Shown: positions 27,416 to 37,268, counted from the stretch's first letter. The stretch is 64,000 nucleotides of DNA from Lipingzhangella_A rawalii (GCF_031628175.1 NZ_JAVLVT010000004.1:124001-188000); one strand, 5' to 3'. Numbers and translations are program-made. The notes: generated by a model from the sequence alone, not told the origin.

Positions 27416-30400
27416 ATGTCGGACACCCCTCGCACGGTCCTGGTCGCCAACCGGGGCGAGATCGCGCTCCGGGTGTTCCGTGCGGCACAGACCCTCGGTA
27501 TGACCACGGTCGGGGTTCACTCCCAGGACGATGTCCACGCCCCACACACCCGCCGCTGCGATCAGCTCGTCCCCCTTTCGGGGACCGGCCCCTCCGCATA
27601 CCTGGATCCCACCGCCATCGTGCGGGCCGCACACGACACCGGCGCGCACGCCGTCCACCCCGGCTACGGTTTCCTGTCCGAAAGCCCCGAACTGGCCGAG
27701 TCCTGCCGGGAGGCTGGCCTCACCTTCATCGGTCCCGACAGCGAGACCCTACGTCGATTCGGGAACAAGGCGCAGGCCCGGGCGCTGGCGCGCGAGTACG
27801 GGATCCCCGTTCTTCCCGGAACCGAGGGCCCCACCACGCTGGAACAGATACGTGCGTTCGTCGACGCGCAGACGCACCCCGGCTGTCCTCCCCCAGCTGT
27901 GGCGATCAAGGCCCTGACCGGTGGTGGGGGCCGGGGCGTCCGGGTAGTGACCACCCCCGAGCGCCTCGCCCACGCCGTCGACGAAGCCCGAGCAGAGGCC
28001 GAGGCCGCGTTCGGCACCGATGAACTGTATGTGGAACAGGTGCTGCCCCGTGCCCGACATGTCGAGGTGCAGGTTGTGGGGGACGGCACGGGCGCGGCAA
28101 GCCACCTCTGGGACCGGGACTGTAGCGTGCAGCGCCGCAGCCAAAAACTCATCGAGGTGGCGCCAAGCACCGTCCTACCCGCACCGGCCCGCACCCGGAT
28201 GCTGACGGCGGCGGTCCGCCTCGCCTCAGGCGTGCGGCTGTGCGGCGTGGCAACCGTGGAATTCCTGGCCCTGCCCGACGGCAGTTTCCACTTCCTGGAG
28301 GTCAACCCCCGGCTCCAGGTCGAGCACACCGTGACGGAGCAGATCCTGGGACTGGACCTGGTCAGCGCCCAACTCCAGCTCGCCGCGGGTGCGGGCCTGG
28401 CCGAGGTGGGGCTGTCCCAGCAGCAGATCGGTGAACCGGCCGGATGCGCGATCCAGATCCGAGTCAACGCCGAAAGCGCCGACGCAACCGGCACCATCCA
28501 CCCAGCCTCCGGAACGCTGACCCGCTTCGAACCGGCCACAGGCGCGGGCATCCGCGTCGACGCCGCCGCACACACCGGCATGCGACTCAACCCGCGCTTC
28601 GACTCCCTGCTGGCAAAAATCGTCGTGCATGACCGCCACGGCCACACCAACGCACATCGGCTCGCACGCCAGGCCCTGGCCGAAACCCACATCGACGGTG
28701 TCGACACCAATCTGGCCTTCCAGTCCGTGGTCCTCGACAGCGTCGAACTCGGTGCCTGCGACACCTCCTGGGTGGACCGGAACAGCACACAGCTGTGGGA
28801 ACACGCCGGGACCATCCAACGGCGCGGCCTCGAACACCCCAATGGCTCGGCAGAACCAAGTTCGCCCGCATCCCCCGGGCCGCACCGCACCGAGCCCAGC
28901 AGCGCCACGAGCGCCCCGCAAGACCAGGACGGCGAACGGCAGTTTCAGCGCGCCCCCACCGCCGGCGCGGTCGCCTCCATCGAAGTTTCCCCCGGGCAGA
29001 CGGTCGCCACGGGCACGGTCCTGGCTCTCGTGGAGGCCATGAAGATGCAGCACCCACTCCCGGCTACCTGCGCGGGCCGGGTCGCGGAGATCCTGGTCCA
29101 CCAGGGCGCCGTGGTGGACCAGGGAACCCCTGTGGTCGTACTCGATGGACACAGCAACAACGAGGACATCGACGACGCCACAGCCGACGACGTCGACCCC
29201 GACCACGTTCGCACAGACCTGGCGAACCTGCGCGAACGTAAGGCCAAGATCCACGACGACTCCCGCCCCGAGGCCGTGGCCAAACGCCACACCCGTGGGA
29301 TGCGTACCGCGCGGGAGAACATCGCCGACCTGACCGACGGCGGATTGATGGTCGAGTATGGCGGGCTTGCGGTAGCGGCGCAGCGTACGCGCCGCGAGCC
29401 CGCCGACCTGGAGGAACGCACCCCGGCGGACGGCATCGTCACCGGCCTGGGGCGCGTCAACGGGGCACAGTTCCCTCCGGAGCGGGCCACCTGCGCGATC
29501 CTCGCCTACGACTACACCGTCCTGGCGGGCACCCAGGGCTACTACAGCCATGCCAAGACCGATCGAATCCTGGGCGTGGCCCGGGACCGCCGCCATCCGG
29601 TGGTGCTGTTCGCCGAAGGTGGGGGTGGACGCCCGGGCGATACCGACGCCCCCCTGGTGGGCGGACTGAACTACGCCACCTTCACCCGGATGGGCGCGCT
29701 GAGTGGAGTGGTGCCGACCGTCGGGATCGCGGCCGGACGCTGCTTCGCCGGAAACGCCGCACTCCTGGGAACCTGCGACGTCGTGATCGCCACCCAGGAC
29801 GCCACCATCGGGATGGCGGGGCCGGCGATGATCGAGGCCGGCGGGCTCGGCACGTTCACCGCCGACCACATCGGCCCGATCGACACCCAGACCCGCAACG
29901 GAGTGGTCGATGTGGCGGTCACCGACGAGGCCGAAGCGGTGGCGACCGCGAAGACGTACCTGGCCTACTTCCAGGGTCCGCTGACCGAATACGAGACACC
30001 GGACCAGCGACGGTTGCGGCACGTGGTCCCGGAGAACCGTAAACGCAGCTACGCCATCGACACCGTCCTGGAGGTTCTGTTCGACACCGACTCGGTCCTG
30101 GAACTGCGGGCGGGGTTCGGCCGATGTGTACGCACGGCCCTGGCACGTATCGAAGGCAACCCGGTCGGGGTGATCGCCAACGATCCGGCGGTCCTGGGTG
30201 GGGCGATCGACGCCGACGGCGCGGACAAGATGGCACGGTTCCTCCAGCTGTGCGACACCTTCGCCCTGCCGGTGGTGTCCCTGTGTGACACACCGGGCTT
30301 CATGGTCGGCCCCGAGGTGGAGGAGACGGCCACGGTGCGCCACTTCTCGCGGTTGTTCGTGCGCGGCGGCCACCTGAGCGTTCCCATGGTCACGGTTGTG

Positions 30401-30772
30401 CTGCGCAAGGCCTACGGTCTGGGAGCCATGGCCATGGCCTGCGGCGGCTTCCACAACACGGTGCTCACCCTCGCCTGGCCCACCGGAGAATTCGGGGGCA
30501 TGGGCCTGGAGGGGGCAGTGCGCCTCGCCTTCCGGGACGAGCTGGCACGGATCGAGGACCCGGAGGAACGCCGTCAGGCGTTCGACACCATGGTCGCCCA
30601 CGCCTACGAGCAGGGCAGCGCGGTGAACACCGCGGCGCACCTGGAGATTGACGAGGTCATCGACCCGGAACAAACCCGCGGAGCGATCACCGCCGCATTG
30701 CTGGGCCCGGGCGGGCCACCACGGGCGGGCTGGGTGAACTCCCGGCGGGGCGCCGGGGTGGACACCTGGTGA
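27416..30772 (+). CDS. Single-chain biotin-dependent acyl-CoA carboxylase
   Basis: 1118 residues from ATG at 27416 (GGAGG nine bases upstream). Domains in order: biotin carboxylase (~1-450; NRGEIALRV, KALTGGGGRGVRVV, FLEVNPRLQVEHTVTE); biotin carrier (~505-580; EAMKM with biotinyl lysine K543); carboxyltransferase (~600-1118; THRGMRTARENIADL-like entry, GGVPTVGIAAG-type and GGFHNTVLTLAWPTGEFGGM). Converts acyl-CoA plus bicarbonate plus ATP to a malonyl-CoA-type product. All three activities in one chain resemble the single-chain long-chain acyl-CoA carboxylases described in mycobacteria. Substrate not deducible. Divergent from furA. Confidence 0.9.
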   Translation: MSDTPRTVLVANRGEIALRVFRAAQTLGMTTVGVHSQDDVHAPHTRRCDQLVPLSGTGPSAYLDPTAIVRAAHDTGAHAVHPGYGFLSESPELAESCREAGLTFIGPDSETLRRFGNKAQARALAREYGIPVLPGTEGPTTLEQIRAFVDAQTHPGCPPPAVAIKALTGGGGRGVRVVTTPERLAHAVDEARAEAEAAFGTDELYVEQVLPRARHVEVQVVGDGTGAASHLWDRDCSVQRRSQKLIEVAPSTVLPAPARTRMLTAAVRLASGVRLCGVATVEFLALPDGSFHFLEVNPRLQVEHTVTEQILGLDLVSAQLQLAAGAGLAEVGLSQQQIGEPAGCAIQIRVNAESADATGTIHPASGTLTRFEPATGAGIRVDAAAHTGMRLNPRFDSLLAKIVVHDRHGHTNAHRLARQALAETHIDGVDTNLAFQSVVLDSVELGACDTSWVDRNSTQLWEHAGTIQRRGLEHPNGSAEPSSPASPGPHRTEPSSATSAPQDQDGERQFQRAPTAGAVASIEVSPGQTVATGTVLALVEAMKMQHPLPATCAGRVAEILVHQGAVVDQGTPVVVLDGHSNNEDIDDATADDVDPDHVRTDLANLRERKAKIHDDSRPEAVAKRHTRGMRTARENIADLTDGGLMVEYGGLAVAAQRTRREPADLEERTPADGIVTGLGRVNGAQFPPERATCAILAYDYTVLAGTQGYYSHAKTDRILGVARDRRHPVVLFAEGGGGRPGDTDAPLVGGLNYATFTRMGALSGVVPTVGIAAGRCFAGNAALLGTCDVVIATQDATIGMAGPAMIEAGGLGTFTADHIGPIDTQTRNGVVDVAVTDEAEAVATAKTYLAYFQGPLTEYETPDQRRLRHVVPENRKRSYAIDTVLEVLFDTDSVLELRAGFGRCVRTALARIEGNPVGVIANDPAVLGGAIDADGADKMARFLQLCDTFALPVVSLCDTPGFMVGPEVEETATVRHFSRLFVRGGHLSVPMVTVVLRKAYGLGAMAMACGGFHNTVLTLAWPTGEFGGMGLEGAVRLAFRDELARIEDPEERRQAFDTMVAHAYEQGSAVNTAAHLEIDEVIDPEQTRGAITAALLGPGGPPRAGWVNSRRGAGVDTW

Positions 30773-30791
30773 CCGACGTTTCTCCCGTGCG

Positions 30792-32144
30792 TCAGCCCGC
30801 CGGGTGCACCTGGACGATGGGGCCGTCCGTGACCCCAGGGTCGAGGGTCATCATCGGCACATACTCTGCGGGCCGATACTCGTAGACAACGGTGCGCAGC
30901 GTGTTCAGGTACCGGCCGATCAGCGCGGCCAACGCGGTCGGCCCGTGATAGGCGAGGTGAACCTCCGCCGGCCCGTTCTCGTCCCCGTGCTGGGTAGCGA
31001 TCGCCTTCAGTCGATTCGCCACCGTCCAGCTCAGGCGGCCCGCCTCGCGTGGATCGAATTGTTCCAGGGGGTCCAACGAGATCCGTACCGCGTGGGTGAA
31101 AGGCGGATCGGCCTCGCGGAGCAGGGGCGGGAACGGGGACTGGTCCGGGTTCGGCGCCATGGTCACGAAGACGGCCATCCGCGCCCGGGAGCCTGCCCTG
31201 CTGTCGACCGTTTCCGGAACCTCCGCACACACAATGTCGTGGTCATGCGGGTCATCCACTGCCGCCTCGGAACTCCAGATGTGTTGGCGCGGCCCTACGA
31301 GCTCCATCCGCCCGATCAGCGTTTCCGGTAGCGCCGCCCCGATGGCAAGGGACACCGACAGGTGTATGCCGCCGCTCAGGCGCACAGTGGTCGCACCCGT
31401 CCGCGCCACGGCAGCACTCGTGCGTGGCAGGGTCCGCTGGAGGCGCTCCAGTGCGGCCCGTGGCGGGACTTTCCGTTGCGATTCCGGTGGCTGAAGGTGG
31501 ATGTGCAGATCCTGCCTATAGGCTTCCGCCAGCACCTGTTCTTCCCGGGTCTGCACGGCGATGGTGAACAGCCGTTCATTGGAGCCTTCGGACTCCGGCA
31601 CTGGGGGCTCCAGCTGCCGGATGCGGTGCTTGAGGAGTTGGTCCACCATCGTCAGCTGTTGGTCGCCGGACCACGCGTTGTACTGCATGTAGTTCCGCAA
31701 CACGCCCTGCTCCAGGCCCAGCAGGCGGTCCGGCGCGGCGAGGTCCATCGCTTCCCCGTCCGGGGCCACAGCGTTGGCGACGGCGAAGCCGAAGTTGGGG
31801 TTACCGGCCAGCTGCCGAAGTCGCGGAAGCTCCTGCTCCCGGACCGTCGTACTGTGCTCGATGTCGGCGGTAACGATGAGTACGGCACCGGACAAGCCGT
31901 TGGTCAGGGCCTGCTCCAGATGTGTCGTGAACGGTCCCGGCGGCAGGTTGACCGTGTCCAGCCACGCCAGGAGCCCGGCACTGCGCAGCAGCCAGGTGAT
32001 CTCTTCGGCCACACTCCTGCCGTCGGAATGCCGGTAGGAGATGAAGATGGGACCGATGCGGTCGACCACGCCCGACGACGGCGGGCCAGGGCCGACCTGC
32101 GGGTCGTGGGGGGTGGTGTCCGGGTTGTCGGTGGGGGTACTCAC
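30792..32144 (-). CDS. TIR-SAVED effector
   Basis: 450 residues from GTG at 32144 (GGGAG upstream). An N-terminal TIR domain, ~residues 25-125, has GPIFISYRHSDGRSVAEEI, LLAWLDTVNLPPG and AVLIVTADIEHS. The catalytic glutamate is probably in TTVREQELPRL (E103 or E105). The C-terminal ~200 residues form a SAVED domain: TTVRLSGGIHLSVSLAIG, RMELVGPRQHIW and AEVHLAYHGPTALAALIG. TIR-SAVED proteins of CBASS bind cyclic tri-adenylate, form filaments and destroy NAD+. Here no CD-NTase is adjacent; a 2TM-SAVED gene lies upstream on the same strand. Confidence 0.85.
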   Translation of the reverse strand: MSTPTDNPDTTPHDPQVGPGPPSSGVVDRIGPIFISYRHSDGRSVAEEITWLLRSAGLLAWLDTVNLPPGPFTTHLEQALTNGLSGAVLIVTADIEHSTTVREQELPRLRQLAGNPNFGFAVANAVAPDGEAMDLAAPDRLLGLEQGVLRNYMQYNAWSGDQQLTMVDQLLKHRIRQLEPPVPESEGSNERLFTIAVQTREEQVLAEAYRQDLHIHLQPPESQRKVPPRAALERLQRTLPRTSAAVARTGATTVRLSGGIHLSVSLAIGAALPETLIGRMELVGPRQHIWSSEAAVDDPHDHDIVCAEVPETVDSRAGSRARMAVFVTMAPNPDQSPFPPLLREADPPFTHAVRISLDPLEQFDPREAGRLSWTVANRLKAIATQHGDENGPAEVHLAYHGPTALAALIGRYLNTLRTVVYEYRPAEYVPMMTLDPGVTDGPIVQVHPAG

Positions 32145-32273
32145 GTGCGCAGCTCCCGGGAGGGGTGGTCGTGCGGTGCGGCTGAGCGCGTTGCCGGCTC
32201 CCACAGGACATTGGGGCCGAGGGGAGGCCACGGGCTCTAGTCCATCAAGGCTGGGCCGTCCGCTGGGGGGTCG

Positions 32274-33389
32274 TTATTTCCGGACGCGAGGAGTGCTGGG
32301 AAAAGGCTCGTAGGATCCGTTATCCGAGTCGAAGGTGAAGGCGGTCCAGCTGTTGTGATTCGCTGTGGCCAGGCGTGCCCCGAGCGCCACCGCGATCGCG
32401 ACAGGCCCGCTCAGGAAGATCGCGCGCTGTTCGGTGTGGGCTCCCTCCGGCAGGCTGGCCTGCCGCCAGGCATCGCAGATCGTGTCCACGATGCCGGAGA
32501 AGGTCTCCTGGTTCTCGGGTAACCACCCCGTCGTCGTTCGGACCAGCACCAACGATCCGAAATCGTACTGCCGGCAGGCCTCCATGACTGGCTCAACGAA
32601 CTCTTCACCCCGGTTCTGGAGATCCAAGGCGAGGGCCACCCGCCGCGGATCGGCGCCGTCGATCGTGCGCGGCTGCTTGTCCGCCTCCAACGGCAGATCC
32701 GAAGGCGCGGCAGCCCCGTGCTGCGGCACACGCAGGGGGACCGCGGGGAAGACGGGGTTCTGGTGATCGCTCGCTTTAACGGAGTGCACCATCACCTCGC
32801 GACTATGGGTATATCCCAGCCGTGCTCCGGCCCGGAACCCGGCGTGCAGCGGCATGATCGGCATCAGCTCGACTCGACTGGCTCCCGGACTCAGGTTCTC
32901 CATAACCTGTTTCAGGGCGCGTGTATGGCTGACCAGCTGATCGACCAGCAATAGTGCTGTGCGCCGATCCTCCGGGAACACGATTTTTGTCACCGCGACC
33001 AACACACATTTTTTGCGCCCGAATTCTCTCGCGTTGGATTCCCGCTGGTCGCCCTCGCCGCTGTCTCGCCATGGATTTGCAACCTGCATCACGACCCCCA
33101 CGGGCTGGCTGCTCCGGAAACGCCCCCGCAGCCACCAACCCCACAGCCCCACACCGATCCCAGCGGCGAGCAGGGCCAGGGACCACCACCCCCACAACGG
33201 ATCGCCCGTGACGAACGACTGCACCGCCTCGACCGCGAAGGCGACCGTGAACGCTCCGCCTGTGCCGATCCACAGGTCACCTCGAGTGAAAAGCTCCTTC
33301 AGTCCCGCATCGGAGGACGATGATCTACCGGACGGGACAACCTCCACTTTCGGAAATGGATTCTCGCTGGAAACGGTCACCACCACCAT
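32274..33389 (-). CDS. Two-transmembrane SAVED-domain effector
   Basis: 371 residues. Two membrane segments (~40-60 and ~65-87, the second in WWSLALLAAGIGVGLWGWWL) come first. The soluble C-terminal domain has SAVED-like strands: KKCVLVAVTKIVFPED, VELMPIMPLHAGFRAGA, YDFGSLVLVRTTTGW and the hallmark RAIFLSGPVAIAVALGARLA. Predicted role: a membrane-disrupting abortive-infection effector triggered by a cyclic nucleotide. It ends 129 bp before the TIR-SAVED gene, so the two are probably co-transcribed. No cyclase gene between or beside them. Assignment rests on motif pattern. Confidence 0.75.
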   Translation of the reverse strand: MVVVTVSSENPFPKVEVVPSGRSSSSDAGLKELFTRGDLWIGTGGAFTVAFAVEAVQSFVTGDPLWGWWSLALLAAGIGVGLWGWWLRGRFRSSQPVGVVMQVANPWRDSGEGDQRESNAREFGRKKCVLVAVTKIVFPEDRRTALLLVDQLVSHTRALKQVMENLSPGASRVELMPIMPLHAGFRAGARLGYTHSREVMVHSVKASDHQNPVFPAVPLRVPQHGAAAPSDLPLEADKQPRTIDGADPRRVALALDLQNRGEEFVEPVMEACRQYDFGSLVLVRTTTGWLPENQETFSGIVDTICDAWRQASLPEGAHTEQRAIFLSGPVAIAVALGARLATANHNSWTAFTFDSDNGSYEPFPSTPRVRK

Positions 33390-34542
33390 TCACTCAGGCG
33401 CCAGCACGGTGTCGCCGGGATGCACAGGCTGGGCAGGCGCCCACTGTAGCGCGTATATCCCAAATTCTCGCCAGAAATACGAACAGGGACGCCCGAGGCA
33501 CTCGGGACCAACACAAGCAATCCCGGAACGCCCGGTGAGCGGGCCATACCGCGATTCGGCCCGCTCCCGGAACCGCGTGCGGTGTGGCCGGGCATGGGCA
33601 TTCTCGCGGCGGGGGTGGTTATCCCGTAGCCCCTCTGATGCAACCTGCGGCCGAACGGAGGATCCGGTCCCTCCGTTCCATCTCTGGGCAGGTTTTACCC
33701 TCCCACCCCGGAGCACCACCGACACCGACGCCTGCCCACATGGCGCACGGGTGCTGCCACCTCGATGACCTGGCCATCGGAGACTCGCTGCCCTGCGGTG
33801 CTGCTCGCGCTGCGTTCCGTCTACCTGTACGCGATGCTCACCTGCCGCCGGATCGTCCAGTGGGGCACCCGGGAAGACATCGACATGCCGGTCAGCCCGA
33901 ATCGATGCCGCCGAGACGACAGCCGTCCGACCCCGGCCCACGACGGACGATGTCCGTGCGTGCGGGATGCGTGCAACACGGACGCCGCCGCACCCCGCGA
34001 CGTCGCCGCCACGCCTACACCCCTGTTCACTTCTCTCATGCCTCTGAGAGAAATTCTTTGCTGGCGAGCATAGACATTGGGCCCTGAACCCACTAGCATT
34101 CAAAACGTAGCCGGATGAGAGCGCAGCTCAGCGGCCCACATGCACAGTGCGGCGGGCCGTGTCGTCCGGGCCAGCAAACGCTGCGCGGGGCTGGTGGTGA
34201 ACCGGTCACGTGCAGAGCGTGGCTACCCAGGAGCCGACCCTCGGGTCGAGGTTCGGAACAGCGGTGGCCACGAGGCAGACAGTGGCGCGAGTGAAAGGAG
34301 TTGGGCCAGACCTCATCGGAGTGCCCGTCGGCCACGGAAGTGCGCGGAGCCCCACGGGCAGCACGCTGCCACTACGAAGGAGGTGGTCTTCGGTTACGCA
34401 TTCGCTGAACCATGCATCCACACCTCGTCAGGGGTGCTTGTAGACGCAGTGGACCGGTGACACACCGGTAGACAGATACGAAGTCAGCCCAATTCCAGGA
34501 CCTCGGCGGCCCCGCCGGGGTCCTCGATCCGTGGAAGGTGTA
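33390..34542. other. Long non-coding stretch
   Basis: About 1.15 kb between the divergent SAVED operon and a MerR gene. The plus frame 33765-34073 (LARSVYLYAMLTCRRIV-like) has weak bias, no homology I recognise and a poor ribosome-binding site. It must contain the promoters. There is no polymerase/CD-NTase remnant that I can detect. Confidence 0.4.
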
Positions 34543-34869
34543 GTGGACTCAGAACCACAGAGCATTGACAGCAAGTTCGAGGACGAGGACTATCCGGCCT
34601 ACAGCATGGGTCGTGCGGCAGAAATGCTCGGCACGACCCCGAATTTTCTTCGGAGTCTGGACAAGGCGGAGCTGATCGTTCCCCTGCGGTCAGCGGGTGG
34701 ACACCGCCGCTACTCCCGCTATCAACTCCGCATCGCCGCGCGGGTGCGGGAACTCGTCGACTCCGGGACCCCTCTGGAAGCTGCCTGCCGCATCATTGTC
34801 CTCGAAGACCAGCTGGACGAAGCCCAGCGCATCAATGAGGAACTCCGCGGGGAGCGCGACGCCGAGTAG
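34543..34869 (+). CDS. MerR-family regulator
   Basis: 108 residues from GTG at 34543 (GGAAGG four bases upstream; GTG 34531 also in frame). MerR helix-turn-helix: YSMGRAAEMLGTTPNFLRSL, LRSAGGHRRYSRYQLRIA, then a short dimerisation helix (LDEAQRINEELRGERD). There is no ligand-binding extension, as in the HspR/SoxR-like short members. The ligand is probably none or a partner protein. It stands near the DEAD-box helicase and cold-shock genes, as in other actinobacteria, suggesting a stress-response role. Confidence 0.85.
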   Translation: MDSEPQSIDSKFEDEDYPAYSMGRAAEMLGTTPNFLRSLDKAELIVPLRSAGGHRRYSRYQLRIAARVRELVDSGTPLEAACRIIVLEDQLDEAQRINEELRGERDAE

Positions 34870-35154
34870 CCGGCTACACCCCCCGGCTCACCCCTGGGCA
34901 ATGCCGGACACCCCGCCACCTGCGATCGCCTCCCCCGAACCGCGAGGCGCGGCCATCGATCTGGCGAACCGGTCAGTGGCCTGCCCGCGCTCCACGCATC
35001 CGACCTGCGCCGAGGCACGGTCTCACGAAGGTGAGCCTTGGGTCTGTCTCGGAGGGGCCGCCCCGCCGGGCTGCCGACTGTGATCCGGCACCCCGGCGAA
35101 AGCGTGGACCGTGCGGGAGAGCCCCAACCCGCCCACGCTGGTGCACTGCGGGTG

Positions 35155-36621
35155 CTATGCGGTGCTTCCCATCGGGTTGCGCCGCGAACGTCCCGACCGG
35201 CCGCGCCGTGGGCGGGAGTTGCCGTTGCCGCTGCGGGTGGAACGCTGCTCGCTGACGGAGGCGATGGTGACCGGCGTACCCGATGGCTCCTGCGCACCGG
35301 TGATCCGGTTCAGCTCGGTCCGGTCGGCTCCGACGTGACTCACCTCTGGGGTAACCCCGGCGGTGTCCAGGAGGCGGCCCATCTGCCGGCTCTGATTGGG
35401 CTGGACCAGGGTGACCACCCGCCCGGAGGCCCCGGCCCGTGCGGTGCGTCCGCCCCGGTGTAGGTAGTCCTTGTGATCCTGGGGTGGGTCGACGTTGACC
35501 ACGAGATCCAGATTGGCGATGTCGATGCCACGCGCCGCGACGTTGGTGGCCACCAGGGTGTTCACGTGTCCACTCTTGAACTGGTCCAATGTGCGTGTGC
35601 GCTGCGGCTGGGTCTTTCCACCGTGCAGGGCCGCCGCCCGAACTCCGCTCTGCAAGAGGTGCCGGGTCAGGTTGTCGACCGCGTGCTTGGTGTCCAGGAA
35701 CATGATCACTCGGCCGTCGCGGGCCGCGATCTCCGTGGTTGTGGTGCGCTTGTCGTCCGCACGCACGTGCACGAGATGATGCTCCATCGCCGTGACCGAA
35801 CCGGCCGAGGGGTCCACGGAATGGACCACCGGGTCACGGAGGTAGCGTCGCACCAGGCGGTCGACGTTGCGGTCCAGAGTGGCCGAGAACAGCATACGCT
35901 GCCCGTCGGGCTGGGTCTGGTCGAGCAGATGGGTGACCTGCGGCATGAAACCCATGTCGGTCATCTGGTCGGCCTCGTCCAGGACCGCGATCTCCACCTG
36001 GTCCAGGTGGCAGTCGCCCCGCTCCAGGAGGTCGGTGAGACGTCCGGGCGTTGCGACGACGACTTCGGCGCCCCGACGTACCGCGCTGGCCTGGCGGCCG
36101 ATCGACATGCCGCCAACTACGGTGGCCATCCGCAGCTGTACCGCCCGGGCGTAGGGCGTGAGAGCCTCGGTGACCTGCTGCGCCAGCTCCCGGGTGGGGA
36201 CCAGGACGATGGACAGCGGCTCCCGTGCGGCCGCAGTTCGGCCCACGAGACGGCTGAGCATGGCCAGCCCGAACGCGAGGGTCTTTCCGGATCCGGTGCG
36301 GCCCCGGCCCAGGACATCCCGTCCCGCCAGCGCGTTGGGAAGCGTCGCGGCCTGGATCGGGAACGGCGTTTCCATTCCGAGGCTGACCAGTTGCTTCCGC
36401 AGCGCGGCCGGGAGCTCCATGTCGGCGAAACTCTCGACAGCCGGTAGTGGCGGGGTCTCGGTTACCGGAAGCGCGAATTCGGTGCTCGGTCGCGCGGAGG
36501 TCCGGCCACGGTCGGACCGGGCGCCGGAGGTCGCCCCCGGGGTCCGCGAACGAGACCTGGATCCGGGGCCCGCGGAACGAGCAGAGCTGGAACGATTACG
36601 ATTACTAGCGGCTCGATTCAC
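35155..36621 (-). CDS. DEAD-box RNA helicase
   Basis: 488 residues. An ATP-dependent RNA-unwinding enzyme, probably for mRNA or ribosome remodelling in the cold. All motifs are present: PFPIQAATLPNALAGRDVLG (Q/I region, GRGRTGSGKT as motif I), VLVPTRELAQQV (Ia), VVATPGRL (Ib), VLDEADQM (II, DEAD), LFSATL (III), VIMFLDTK (IV), VATNVAARGIDI (V) and HRGGRTARAG (VI). Basic Ser/Arg-rich tails at both ends are RNA-binding. GTG 36621 is preferred to GTG 36651 because AAAGG sits seven bases upstream. Next to a cold-shock gene. Confidence 0.93.
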   Translation of the reverse strand: MNRAASNRNRSSSARSAGPGSRSRSRTPGATSGARSDRGRTSARPSTEFALPVTETPPLPAVESFADMELPAALRKQLVSLGMETPFPIQAATLPNALAGRDVLGRGRTGSGKTLAFGLAMLSRLVGRTAAAREPLSIVLVPTRELAQQVTEALTPYARAVQLRMATVVGGMSIGRQASAVRRGAEVVVATPGRLTDLLERGDCHLDQVEIAVLDEADQMTDMGFMPQVTHLLDQTQPDGQRMLFSATLDRNVDRLVRRYLRDPVVHSVDPSAGSVTAMEHHLVHVRADDKRTTTTEIAARDGRVIMFLDTKHAVDNLTRHLLQSGVRAAALHGGKTQPQRTRTLDQFKSGHVNTLVATNVAARGIDIANLDLVVNVDPPQDHKDYLHRGGRTARAGASGRVVTLVQPNQSRQMGRLLDTAGVTPEVSHVGADRTELNRITGAQEPSGTPVTIASVSEQRSTRSGNGNSRPRRGRSGRSRRNPMGSTA

Positions 36622-36854
36622 GAACGGCCTTTCTTTGAAACTTACGGACACGACCCACCCAAAAAATTCACCAAACAGGGGGAGTCAGCACAAAAGCGCG
36701 GGTGGGTACGTTCCGACTACCAAAGACATCCCGGCCGCGGGGCAAGCGCCCCGACACTCTTCTTCGACGCCAGATCCAGATCATTCCGGACAGCGGTGCG
36801 AATACCGCGCACGAGTCACGTGCCGAGTTCTACGGAAATACCCTAAACAGCGAA

Positions 36855-36894
36855 CAAGCTGTGGCCCGCACCCACAGGTGCGGGCCACAGCTTG
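36855..36894 (-). terminator. Strong hairpin terminator after the cold-shock gene
   Basis: An 18-bp perfect stem (36855-36872 with 36877-36894; outer bases CAAGCTGTGG/CCACAGCTTG) around a CACA loop, 15 bp past the stop. There is little U tract, as usual in high-GC actinobacteria. Confidence 0.8.
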
Positions 36895-36909
36895 TCAGAA
36901 TCGTCAGTG

Positions 36910-37113
36910 TCAGACAGTGACGATGTTCTCAGCTTGCAGGCCCTTCTGGCCCTGCGTCACATCAAAGTGCACCTTCTGGCCTTCGAACAGCTCACGGAAC
37001 CCGGTAGCATTGATGTTCGAGAAGTGAGCGAAGACGTCAGCTCCGCCGTCCTCCTGCTCGATGAAGCCGAATCCCTTGTCCGAGTTGAACCATTTCACGG
37101 TGCCAGCAGCCAA
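36910..37113 (-). CDS. Cold-shock protein (CspA family)
   Basis: 67 residues from a TTG start at 37113, eight bases after AAGGAG. RNA/DNA chaperone with RNP1 KGFGFI and RNP2 DVFAHFS motifs: TVKWFNSDKGFGFIEQEDG and VFAHFSNI. Length and sequence are typical for CspA. No ATG fits; the upstream in-frame extension belongs to the leader. The long leader (37114-~37262), promoter and terminator make a self-contained transcription unit. Confidence 0.92.
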   Translation of the reverse strand: MAAGTVKWFNSDKGFGFIEQEDGGADVFAHFSNINATGFRELFEGQKVHFDVTQGQKGLQAENIVTV

Positions 37114-37262
37114 AACACTATCTCCTTCAGGACGGTACCCGGAGAACACACTGCGCGAACTCCGGAGCTGCCGTAATGATTACCCCGTCCGGAAGAACCG
37201 AAATACACAAAGCGCTCTTCAGTGAGAGCACCTGAAGTCTTTGGGAACCACAACTGCAACTG
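37114..37262 (-). other. Long 5' leader of the cold-shock mRNA
   Basis: About 150 nt between the predicted promoter and the TTG start. Long structured leaders controlling stability and translation in the cold are known for csp mRNAs. The sequence here can pair in several ways, but I cannot assign a specific thermosensor. Confidence 0.45.
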
Positions 37263-37268
37263 CTTGCC

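Noticed and set aside
28226..30673. 815-residue minus-strand ORF opposite the carboxylase gene
   Set aside because: Shadow frame; the plus strand carries all biotin carboxylase, carrier and carboxyltransferase motifs.
33390..34542. A hidden CD-NTase or mini-polymerase gene beside the SAVED pair
   Set aside because: Read in all frames by eye; no GS-x(n)-DxD or GGDD-type motif in a plausible coding frame was found.
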